Of a stretch of DNA of 8,771 nt, positions 1 to 6,578 are shown piece by piece. The position numbers and the translations under genes are program-made. Origin of the DNA: Pseudomonadota bacterium (GTDB lineage: Bacteria > Pseudomonadota > Gammaproteobacteria > Burkholderiales > Casimicrobiaceae); the NCBI GenBank assembly GCA_022709775.1, contig JAKLIE010000049.1, positions 1-8,771 on the forward strand, in the 5' to 3' direction. Numbering within the stretch: position 1 is the stretch's first letter; every line of letters starts with the position of its first letter. The notes beneath the pieces are model-generated. The model had not been told where the DNA came from and made no database searches. It saw nothing but the letters and a program-made list of their open reading frames with translations.

Positions 1-1484
1 GGGGGCTCGACACCGTCGAGACGGAAGCCGCTCTCCGGCGGCGCTATGACGCGCCCGGCCTGCACGTGGCCTCGATCGGCCCGGCCGGGGAGCGCGCGGT
101 GGCGTTCGCGTCGATCCAGGCCACGCCGAACCGCAGCTTCGGACGCGCCGGCCTCGGAGCGGTGATGGGCTCGAAGCGGCTCAAGGCGATCGCGGTCGAG
201 GGTCGGCGAAGCGTCCCGCTCGCCGAGCCGCGGGCGTTCGCCCTGCTGGCCAAGGCGATGCACGGGCGCATTCGCGGCAACGCCATGTTCCCGTCGTGCG
301 CGCGCTTCGGGACGCCGGGGCTCGTCCGCGTGGTGAACGAGATTGGCCGCTTCCCGACGCGCAACTTCCAGGACGGCGAGTTCGCCCAGGCGGAGGCGAT
401 CGGCGGCGAGGCGCTGCGCGAGTACTTCGTCCGCGACACGGGCTGCTTTGCCTGCCCCGTGCGCTGCGACAAGGTCTACCGGATCGCGAGCGGGCGATTC
501 GCCGGGGTCGAGACGTCGAGCGTGGAGTACGAAACGCTCAACTCCTTTGGCGCCGGCCTCGGGAATGCGGACCTCGAGCTCATCCTGTACGCGAGCGACC
601 GCTGTGACCGCCTCGGGCTCGACACGATCTCGGCCGGCCGCGTCATCGGCTTCGCGATGGAGTTGGTCGAGCGCGGGATCCTCTCGGCCTCCGATCTCGG
701 CGGGCTCGACGGGAGCTGGGGCCACGAGCCGACCATCCTTGGCCTGCTCGAGGCGATCGCCGCGCGCGAGGGAATCGGCGACCTCCTCGCCGGCGGAGTC
801 CGGCGGGCGGCGTCGGCCATCGGGCCGGCGGCGGCGCCGTTCGCCATGGAGGTCAAAGGGATGGAGATCCCGGCGCAGGACGGGCGCGCACAGCAGTCGA
901 TGGGGCTCGCGCACATCACCTCGAGCCGCGGCGCCGACCACCTGAAGGCTTTTCCGACGATCGATGAGACGGGGAGTCCTGACGAGGTCGAGCGGCGGTA
1001 CGGGGCGCGCTACCTTCCGGAGATGGCGGATCCGCACGCGACGCGGTACAAGGCGCTCCTCGTGAAGGACGGCGAGGACTTCGGCGCCGTCGTCGACTCG
1101 GTCGGCGTCTGCAAGTCCGGCGGCACGTTCGTGATGGCCGAGATCTACTGGCCGGAGATCGCGGCCGGCGTCGCGGCGGCCACCGGGTGGGACATCGACG
1201 AAGCGGAACTCCGCGCGATCGGCGAGCGGATCGTCAGCCTGACGCGCGCCTACAACGCGCGCCTGGGGATCACACGCGCCGACGACCGGCTGCCCGCCCG
1301 GCTCACGCGCGAGCCGTCGCCGGCGCGCGGTGCACGCGGTCACGTGGCGCACGCCGAGGAGCTGCTCGATGAGTACTACGCCCTGCGGGGATGGGACAGC
1401 GCGCGCGGCTGGCCGACGCAGGCGACGCTCGCGCGCCTCGGCCTTCGGGAGCCGAGCCGCGCGCTGTGGGGGAGCGACGGATGA
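1..1484 (+). CDS. Aldehyde:ferredoxin oxidoreductase (AOR) family W/Mo-pterin enzyme, 5'-truncated by the window edge
   Basis: The frame is open from base 3 and gives 493 residues to the TGA at 1482-1484. AOR proteins are usually about 600 residues, so roughly 110 N-terminal residues lie outside the window. The GTG at 66 is internal, not a start. The window begins in the tungstopterin-binding N-domain, recognisable by IGPAGE (about 78-95) and GRAGLGAVMGSK (143-178). The cubane ligands of the family are present: C-x2-C-x3-C at 444, 453 and 465, and the distal Cys at 1110 in GVCKSGG. The EYETL segment (about 526-540) and the GLDTISAG-like helix are conserved. Family members oxidise aldehydes to acids, or run in reverse, with ferredoxin in the cytoplasm; the substrate here is unknown. 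Two motifs deviate: AQDGR (about 874-888) where AHDPR is common, and CKSGG where CKF is common. The stop overlaps the next start by four bases. The family assignment is firm; the reaction is not. Confidence 0.93.
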   Translation, partial: GLDTVETEAALRRRYDAPGLHVASIGPAGERAVAFASIQATPNRSFGRAGLGAVMGSKRLKAIAVEGRRSVPLAEPRAFALLAKAMHGRIRGNAMFPSCARFGTPGLVRVVNEIGRFPTRNFQDGEFAQAEAIGGEALREYFVRDTGCFACPVRCDKVYRIASGRFAGVETSSVEYETLNSFGAGLGNADLELILYASDRCDRLGLDTISAGRVIGFAMELVERGILSASDLGGLDGSWGHEPTILGLLEAIAAREGIGDLLAGGVRRAASAIGPAAAPFAMEVKGMEIPAQDGRAQQSMGLAHITSSRGADHLKAFPTIDETGSPDEVERRYGARYLPEMADPHATRYKALLVKDGEDFGAVVDSVGVCKSGGTFVMAEIYWPEIAAGVAAATGWDIDEAELRAIGERIVSLTRAYNARLGITRADDRLPARLTREPSPARGARGHVAHAEELLDEYYALRGWDSARGWPTQATLARLGLREPSRALWGSDG

Positions 1485-2812
1485 CCAGACGACTTGTGCT
1501 CGGTGGAGGGCTCTTGGCAGGGGCGGAGGAGACGCTGCGCCTCGATTGGGGCGTGCTCGTCGACGGCGCGCGAATCGCCGCCGTCGGACCCAACTCGGCC
1601 CTGCGCGCGGGAGCGCCGGATGCCGAGATCCTCGACGCGCGCGATCTCGTGCTCTTGCCCGGGTTCGTCAACGCGCATCTTCACGCCTACGGCCTCTTGT
1701 CGCACGGCATCCCGGCGCCAGGCGAGGCGCCGGGGAGCTTCGACAAGTTCCTTTCCGAGTTCTGGTGGCCGCTTGTCGAGGATCGCCTCGACGCCGACAT
1801 GATCGCTGCGGCGACGGCTCTCGCGTGTCTCGACATGATCCGCTCGGGCTACACGTCCTTCTGCGACGTCCTCGAGGCTCCGCTCGCGAAGCCGGGCATC
1901 CTCGACGTCGAAGCGAACATCGTAGAAGCGGCCGGGTTGCGCGGCGTCCTCTGCCTCGAGGCGTCGGAGCGGCACGGCTCCGATGTGGGGCGCGCCGCCC
2001 TGGAGGAGAACGAGCGGTTCGCGAGCGCGCGGGAGCGCGGCGGGCTCGTCCGAGGGATGCAGTGCCTGCACACGACCTTCACCTGCTCGGCGCCGTTCGT
2101 GACGCTGGCTATCGAGAGCGCGAGGCGCGCGGACTGCGATCTCCACCTCCACCTGTCCGAGAGCCTGTACGAGCCGGCCGAGTGCATGCGGCGCCACGGC
2201 GTGCGCCCGGTGGCCTGGTACGAGCGGCTCGGTCTGTGGGGAGAGCGCGTCCTCGCATCGCAGGCCGTGGCGGTGACCGCGAGCGAGGTAGGACGGCTCG
2301 CCCGCCGCGGCGTCCGCGTCGCGCACATGCCGCTGTCGAACTGCGAGGTCGGCGGCGGGATCGCGCCGGTGCCCGCGATGATCGAACGCGGCCTGCGGCC
2401 CGGACTGGGGACCGATGGGTACATCAACGACCCCTTCGAGGTCATGCGCGGCGCGTTCCTCCTCCACAAGGCGGCGGCGCGCGACGCGTCCGTGATGCCG
2501 GCGCGAACGGTGCTCGCGATGGCGACCGCGTGGGGCGGCGCGGCGATCGGGTTCCCTGAGTGCGGGAAGCTCGCCATGGGCCTGCCGGCCGACCTCATCG
2601 GGATCGCCGCTTCGGGCGACACGCCGCTCACGACGGAGAACGCGGCCGACCAGATCGTCCTCTTCCGCGGGCGCGGAGACGTGGCTCTCACGATCGCCGG
2701 CGGACGCGTGCTCTTCCGCCACGGCGTGGTCGAGTCGATGGACGAGCAGACGGTCAGGACGGCGGCGCGGCGCGAGGCTGCGCGCCTCTGGGCGGGAGAG
2801 ACGCATGGTTGA
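1481..2812 (+). CDS. SsnA-like amidohydrolase of the TRZ/ATZ superfamily with an altered strand-6 residue (Gln261)
   Basis: The 443-residue protein starts at ATG 1481, which forms an ATGA overlap with the AOR stop and follows a GGGGGAG site at 1468-1474; the frame is open further upstream but only inside AOR. Metal-dependent TIM-barrel motifs are visible: H66-L-H68 on strand 1, H224-x2-E227 on strand 5 and D312 on strand 8 (GLGTDG). The strand-6 position that is normally His reads LASQAVAV, giving Gln261. The family hydrolyses C-N bonds, typically deaminating purines, triazines or related rings. From memory, the spacing of GLLSHGI then FWWPL, the CLEASER stretch and the C-terminal TPLTTEN and AARLWA segments resemble E. 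coli SsnA, an uncharacterised putative aminohydrolase encoded in a purine-related redox locus. It is likely cytoplasmic; no signal peptide is seen. The family is well supported. Exact chemistry is unknown, and the Gln substitution could change or abolish deaminase activity. Confidence 0.88.
   Translation: MTRRLVLGGGLLAGAEETLRLDWGVLVDGARIAAVGPNSALRAGAPDAEILDARDLVLLPGFVNAHLHAYGLLSHGIPAPGEAPGSFDKFLSEFWWPLVEDRLDADMIAAATALACLDMIRSGYTSFCDVLEAPLAKPGILDVEANIVEAAGLRGVLCLEASERHGSDVGRAALEENERFASARERGGLVRGMQCLHTTFTCSAPFVTLAIESARRADCDLHLHLSESLYEPAECMRRHGVRPVAWYERLGLWGERVLASQAVAVTASEVGRLARRGVRVAHMPLSNCEVGGGIAPVPAMIERGLRPGLGTDGYINDPFEVMRGAFLLHKAAARDASVMPARTVLAMATAWGGAAIGFPECGKLAMGLPADLIGIAASGDTPLTTENAADQIVLFRGRGDVALTIAGGRVLFRHGVVESMDEQTVRTAARREAARLWAGETHG
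2794..2812 (+). promoter_or_regulatory. Ribosome binding site and 8-base ATGGTTGA stop/start overlap
   Basis: GGGAGAG at 2794-2800 lies just ahead of ATG 2805, and the upstream amidohydrolase stops at 2810-2812. The start of the dehydrogenase is therefore inside the last codons of its neighbour, which implies translational coupling and fixes the start choice. Confidence 0.6.
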
Positions 2813-3854
2813 CCTTCGGACGGCCCTCGGTGGGCTCGAGCTCGAACACCCGTTGATCCTCGCCTCCGGGCCGCTTTCCTGGAACGGCGCGGCCGTCCTG
2901 CGCGCGCACCGGGCGGGAGCCGCCGCGGTCGTCACGAAGACGATCAGCCGCCGGGCGGCGTGCTCGCCGCGGCCGCACATTGCGGCGGAACGCGAAGGAG
3001 TCCTGAACGTCGAGCGCTGGTCGGACCTCGATCCGTGGCAGTGGGTCGAGCGCGAGCTGCCGAGCGCGAAGGACGGCGGAGCGCGCGTGATCGCGAGCGT
3101 CGGTCTGGCCGCGGACGACGTGGCCGCGCTTGCGGGGGCGCTCGAGCGCGCCGGCGCCGACGCGCTCGAGGTGGTCTCCTACGACGAGTCCGCCCTTCCG
3201 GGCATGGTCCGCGCCGCGGTCGAGCGGGTGCGGATCCCCGTGTTCGCCAAGCTGAGCGCAAACGGATGTAGCCTCCTGGAGACAGCTCGGCGCTGCGTCG
3301 AGGAGGGAGCGAGCGCGCTCACGGCGATCGACTCGGTCGGTCCGGCCCTCCGTATCGACCTCGAGCGACGGCGCCCGCTCCTCGGCGCGGACGCGGCGTG
3401 GTGGTCGGGTCCAGGGATCCTGCCGCTGGCGCTCCACGCCGTGTCGCGCCTCCATCGAGAGGTCGGCGCCCCGGTCGTCGGCACTGGAGGCGTCCGAGAC
3501 GCCGACGCGGCAATCGAGATGCTGATGGCCGGAGCGAGCGCGGTCGGGCTGTGCAGCGCGCCGCTCATCGAGGGGCTCGAGCTGCTCGCGCGCCTGCGAG
3601 AGCGTCTGGACGCGCGCCTGGGCGAGCTGGGGTTCGCGTCGGTCCGCGAGGCGGTGGGCGCACTCGCCGCGGCAGACGAGGCCGACGCGATGGAGTGGAG
3701 CGAGGCGGCGTGTACGCGGTGCTCCGCCTGCGTGAAGGTCTGCCCGTACGCCGCGAGGCAGAGCCCGGCGGGCGCCGGAAACGAGTGTCGCTCGTGCGGG
3801 TTGTGCGTGTCGGTCTGCCCCACCGGCGCGTTGCGATGGAGGAGGGGAACGTGA
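2805..3854 (+). CDS. Dihydroorotate/dihydropyrimidine dehydrogenase-like FMN protein with C-terminal 2x[4Fe-4S] ferredoxin domain
   Basis: This 349-residue protein has an FMN-binding TIM barrel of the DHODH/PreA type (about residues 1-290) followed by a dicluster ferredoxin domain. Barrel signs are the N-terminal LILASGP, VVTKTIS, K149-L-S-A-N153, the TAIDSVGP strand, and the phosphate-binding loops VVGTGGV (224-230) and VGLCSA. The ferredoxin part carries C303-x2-C306-x2-C309-x3-C313-P and C328-x2-C331-x2-C334-x3-C338-P, so two [4Fe-4S] clusters are expected. The family reduces or oxidises dihydro-pyrimidine-type rings, and the fused clusters resemble the electron path of dihydropyrimidine dehydrogenase. 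The strand that normally carries N-x-S-C-P-N instead reads VVSYDES (123-129), so the usual catalytic Cys is absent. No NAD(P)/FAD partner such as PreT is in the window. The gene sits between two amidohydrolases, which favours a ring substrate. A true pyrimidine-biosynthesis PyrD is unlikely in this setting. Confidence 0.88.
   Translation: MVDLRTALGGLELEHPLILASGPLSWNGAAVLRAHRAGAAAVVTKTISRRAACSPRPHIAAEREGVLNVERWSDLDPWQWVERELPSAKDGGARVIASVGLAADDVAALAGALERAGADALEVVSYDESALPGMVRAAVERVRIPVFAKLSANGCSLLETARRCVEEGASALTAIDSVGPALRIDLERRRPLLGADAAWWSGPGILPLALHAVSRLHREVGAPVVGTGGVRDADAAIEMLMAGASAVGLCSAPLIEGLELLARLRERLDARLGELGFASVREAVGALAAADEADAMEWSEAACTRCSACVKVCPYAARQSPAGAGNECRSCGLCVSVCPTGALRWRRGT
3838..3854 (+). 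promoter_or_regulatory. Strong Shine-Dalgarno and GTGA overlap selecting a GTG start
   Basis: GGAGGAGGGG at 3838-3847 precedes GTG 3851 at good spacing. GTGA overlaps the dehydrogenase TGA at 3852-3854. A competing in-frame ATG at 3836 would place this purine-rich run inside the gene and has no comparable site of its own, so GTG 3851 is preferred. Confidence 0.65.
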
Positions 3855-5176
3855 TCCTCATTCAGGCGGCCTCGTACGTGGTCCGCGATGCGGACCGGGT
3901 CGAACGCGGCGTTGACGTCCTCATTGAGGGAGACCGCATCGTGCAGGTGGGGCGCGTCGACGTGCGCCGGGCGGCGGGAGCGAACGTGCTGGACGGGCGC
4001 GGTCGCGCGGTCGTCCCTGGATTCGTCAACGCGCACACGCACCTGTACCAGTCGATGCTGAAGGGGCGGCGCGACGACCTGCCGCTCGTCGAGTGGTGCG
4101 AAGAGGTGACGTTCCCGTTCGTGCGCCGCGTCCTCGACCGTGCCTGGCACGGCGGGGAGACGGAGATCGGTCGCCTGTGGTCGGCGGTCGCGGCGATCGA
4201 GATGGTTCGGAGCGGAATCACGACGTTCGTCGACATGGACATGGACCTCGAGGGCGTGATCTCGACCTGGCTCGACGTGGGCATCCGCGGCGTCGCGGCG
4301 ATGGAACTCGTGGACCGCTGGGTGCCGGACGATCTCATGCTGCCTCTCGAACGGACGAAGGAGGACGTGCTGCGGCTGATTGAGACGTGGCATCGCGTCC
4401 CGAAGGAGAGTCCGCTCGTCACGGTGTTCCTCGGCCCGTCGGCGCCGTTCACGTCGAGCGACGAGCTCTTGCGGTTCATTCAGGAACAGGCGGGCGCGCA
4501 CGATCTCGGCATCCAGACCCACGTCTCGGAGACGGCGTGGGAGGTCGAGCAGTCGGTCCGAACGACGGGGAGGACGCCGCTCGCGTTCCTCGATTCGATC
4601 GGCTTCCTGTCGCGGCCGATCACGGCCGCGCACTGCGTCCACTTGACGGAGGAGGAGATCGAGCTTGCGGCGAGGCGCGGCGTCGCGGCGATCTACAACC
4701 CGAAGAGCAACATGAAGCTCGGCAGCGGGATCGCCCCGATCGTCGCGCTCCAGCGAGCCGGAGCTACGGTCGCGCTGGGGACGGACGGCGCGGCGTCGAA
4801 CGACCTCCTCGACCCGTTCGAGGAGATGCGCGCCGCGGCGCTCCTCCAGAAGGTCGCGGCCCAGGATCCGACGGCGCTCGGCGCCCGGGACGCGTTCCGG
4901 TTCGCGACCGAAGGAGGCGCGCGCGCGTGTCGGATCGACGCCGGGACGATCGACCCCGGGCGGCTGGCCGACGTCGCGCTGATCCAACTCGGCGGCGCCC
5001 ACCTGTTCCGCCTGACCGACGAGATCGTGCCGTCGCTCGTGTACTGCGCTCGCGCCGACGACGTGGAGTCCGTCGTGATCAACGGGCGGCTGGTGATGAA
5101 GGAAAGGGAGATCCTGACCGTGGACGAGCCGTCGTTGCTGGCGGAAGCGAAGAGAGTGGGTGAACGATATGCATGA
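3851..5176 (+). CDS. TRZ/ATZ-type amidohydrolase, MTA/SAH- or guanine-deaminase-like
   Basis: The product is 441 residues from GTG 3851; ATG 3836 is the alternative and would add five residues. All superfamily active-site motifs are intact: H62-T-H64 on strand 1 (NAHTH), H224-x2-E227 on strand 5 (THVSET), H261 on strand 6 (AAHCVHL), NPKSNMKLGSG after strand 7, and D312 on strand 8 (LGTDGAASND). This is the mononuclear-metal class that deaminates or dechlorinates adenosine derivatives, guanine-like bases and s-triazines in the cytoplasm. The overall pattern (LVEWCEE, EMVRSGITTFVDM) is closest to 5-methylthioadenosine/S-adenosylhomocysteine deaminases, but that label covers many untested substrates. 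Position numbers of the key residues coincide with those of the amidohydrolase at 1481-2812, showing that the two are paralogs. The gene overlaps both neighbours, so it should be expressed together with them. The family is certain; the substrate is not. Confidence 0.92.
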   Translation: MILIQAASYVVRDADRVERGVDVLIEGDRIVQVGRVDVRRAAGANVLDGRGRAVVPGFVNAHTHLYQSMLKGRRDDLPLVEWCEEVTFPFVRRVLDRAWHGGETEIGRLWSAVAAIEMVRSGITTFVDMDMDLEGVISTWLDVGIRGVAAMELVDRWVPDDLMLPLERTKEDVLRLIETWHRVPKESPLVTVFLGPSAPFTSSDELLRFIQEQAGAHDLGIQTHVSETAWEVEQSVRTTGRTPLAFLDSIGFLSRPITAAHCVHLTEEEIELAARRGVAAIYNPKSNMKLGSGIAPIVALQRAGATVALGTDGAASNDLLDPFEEMRAAALLQKVAAQDPTALGARDAFRFATEGGARACRIDAGTIDPGRLADVALIQLGGAHLFRLTDEIVPSLVYCARADDVESVVINGRLVMKEREILTVDEPSLLAEAKRVGERYA

Positions 5177-6578
5177 AGATCTGAGAGGAGCGATGGCGCG
5201 CATCGTCGGCGAGGAGAACGTCTCCGACCGATTCGTCGACCGGCTCTGCTACTCGCGAGACTGCGGCCCGGATCCCGCGGGGATTCCCGCCATCGTGGTC
5301 CGGCCCGGTTCGACGGAGGAAGTGTCGTCCGTCCTCCGTTGGGCGAACGAGCGCGGTCACGCGGTCTACACGCGCGGGCGGGCGACGACCTTCCTCGGCT
5401 CGGGCGTGAAGGACGGCGTCATCCTGCTGGAGATGACGCGGCTGAACCGCATCGAGCGGATCGACATCCGAGCCGGCTACGTCGACGTGCAGGCGGGTGC
5501 GATCTGGCACGGCATCGACGCCGATCTGCGGCGCGTCGGCTGGGAGTTGGGCGTCCCCGGGGGCGGCGGTCTGTTCTCGTGCACGATCGGCGGGACGGTG
5601 GCGGTGAACGCCATCCCTCACGGGGCGACCGAGTACGGGATGACCGGCGACCACGTCCTCGCGCTGGAGGTCGTCCTCGCGAACGGCGACGTCGTTCGCA
5701 CCGGCTCGTGGGCCAACCCGAGGTCGGAGCCGATCGAGCGCAACGCGAACGGTCCCGACTTCGCCGGGCTCTTCATCGGCTCCTATGGGATCCTCGGCGT
5801 GATCACGCGCGTCGTGTACCGGATCCGCCGCGCGCCGGAGACGGAGCTCTTCCGGTTCGCGGCCTACGACGACTATCGCGACCTCATCGCCGCGGCGGCC
5901 GGGATCCAGGGGCGGGGAGCGGCGACGTTCCTCGTCGGCCTGTTCGGCGGGCCGAAGCCGCAGGGCGAGGACGGCGACGCGTTCCTGCACCTGATCGTGC
6001 GAGACCGCGACGCGACCGCGCGGGTCCGGATGGCGGAAGCCGAAGCGATCGCCGAGTCGCACGGCGGGCGCGCGCGCCCGGCCGAGGGGACGCGCCACTA
6101 CTGGCAAGAGCACATGTACTCGTGGCTCCGCAACACGGGCCCGAGCGCCTACTACAGCGATCGGCCGTTCTTCTGTCCGGAAGTGGCCGGGTTCGTGTCG
6201 ACGCCCGGACTCGCCGACGCCGTGGCGCTCTTCCGGACGATGAAGGGCGAACGCGAGGCGGAGTTCGCGCAGTTCGGCATCCGCGTCAAGGGCGTCGACG
6301 CGTACTTCGCTCGGAACGGCGCGTACCTCTGGATCGACACGCTGTACGACGAGCGGCGCAAGGACGCGTGGGAGTACGGGATGCGCCTGCGAGGCGAGGT
6401 GGCCGAGCGGATGTTCACGGAGGGGCGCATGAGCCCGGGCGGTCTCGGCGCGGGGATCTCGCCCGTCATCTTCCCCAAGCTCGGGACGACGTACGAACTC
6501 CTGCGATCGACCAAACGGATGCTTGACCCAAAGGGGATTCTCAATCCTGGCCTGTTCGTGGAGGAGGGGGCGCGATGA
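5169..6578 (+). CDS. FAD-linked oxidase, GlcD/D-lactate dehydrogenase-like (PCMH-type FAD domain)
   Basis: The 469-residue protein is read from ATG 5169, which makes an 8-base ATGCATGA overlap with the previous gene and follows GGGTG at 5158-5162; GTG 5160 is an alternative that adds three residues. The N-terminal half is a PCMH FAD-binding fold: P-A-I-V-V-R-P-G-S-T-E-E-V (40-52), a GRATTFLGSG loop, the TIGGTVAVNA segment from residue 139 and YGMTGDHVLALEVVLANGD. The C-terminus has the family signature LDPKGILNPG. Members oxidise 2-hydroxy acids or related alcohols. Compared with GlcD, the usual N-A-G-G is replaced by NAIPHG, and the GEHG-type loop near the C-terminus by SPGGLGAG, so the substrate may not be glycolate or lactate. 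The next gene encodes an Fe-S partner of the GlcF type, implying electron transfer from FADH2 into Fe-S clusters. It is soluble, with no membrane segment seen. Confidence 0.9.
   Translation: MHEDLRGAMARIVGEENVSDRFVDRLCYSRDCGPDPAGIPAIVVRPGSTEEVSSVLRWANERGHAVYTRGRATTFLGSGVKDGVILLEMTRLNRIERIDIRAGYVDVQAGAIWHGIDADLRRVGWELGVPGGGGLFSCTIGGTVAVNAIPHGATEYGMTGDHVLALEVVLANGDVVRTGSWANPRSEPIERNANGPDFAGLFIGSYGILGVITRVVYRIRRAPETELFRFAAYDDYRDLIAAAAGIQGRGAATFLVGLFGGPKPQGEDGDAFLHLIVRDRDATARVRMAEAEAIAESHGGRARPAEGTRHYWQEHMYSWLRNTGPSAYYSDRPFFCPEVAGFVSTPGLADAVALFRTMKGEREAEFAQFGIRVKGVDAYFARNGAYLWIDTLYDERRKDAWEYGMRLRGEVAERMFTEGRMSPGGLGAGISPVIFPKLGTTYELLRSTKRMLDPKGILNPGLFVEEGAR
6561..6578 (+). promoter_or_regulatory. 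Strong Shine-Dalgarno with ATGA overlap
   Basis: GAGGAGGGGG at 6561-6570 precedes ATG 6575, and ATGA overlaps the TGA at 6576-6578. The site lies within the FAD-oxidase C-terminal codons and supports coupled synthesis of the flavoprotein and its Fe-S partner. Confidence 0.6.

Noticed and set aside
66..68. GTG as the start of the AOR gene
   Set aside because: The frame is open to the left edge and the residues upstream continue naturally into the AOR N-domain, so this codon is internal and the gene is simply truncated by the window.
1330..2559. Overlapping plus-strand open frame of 409 codons, and a similar one at 5339-6526
   Set aside because: Both are out of frame with clearly recognised enzymes and encode Arg/Gly/Ala-rich sequence without motifs.
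1376..2980. Minus-strand open frame of 534 codons
   Set aside because: It mirrors the SsnA-like gene, has Arg/Pro-rich composition and no recognisable domain, and crosses two real gene boundaries.
3836..3838. ATG as the start of the second amidohydrolase
   Set aside because: It lacks its own ribosome site and would enclose the strong GGAGGAGGGG run that sits correctly for GTG 3851. It adds only five residues before the conserved start.
2805..3854. Housekeeping pyrimidine-biosynthesis PyrD
   Set aside because: The fused dicluster ferredoxin domain, the missing N-x-S-C-P-N loop and the catabolic neighbours argue against a simple dihydroorotate dehydrogenase role.
3179..5203. Very long minus-strand open frame (674 codons)
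   Set aside because: It lies opposite the well-supported dehydrogenase and amidohydrolase genes. Its product is Arg/Ala/His/Pro rich and low in complexity, as expected for an antisense frame of GC-rich DNA, and no family motif is recognised.
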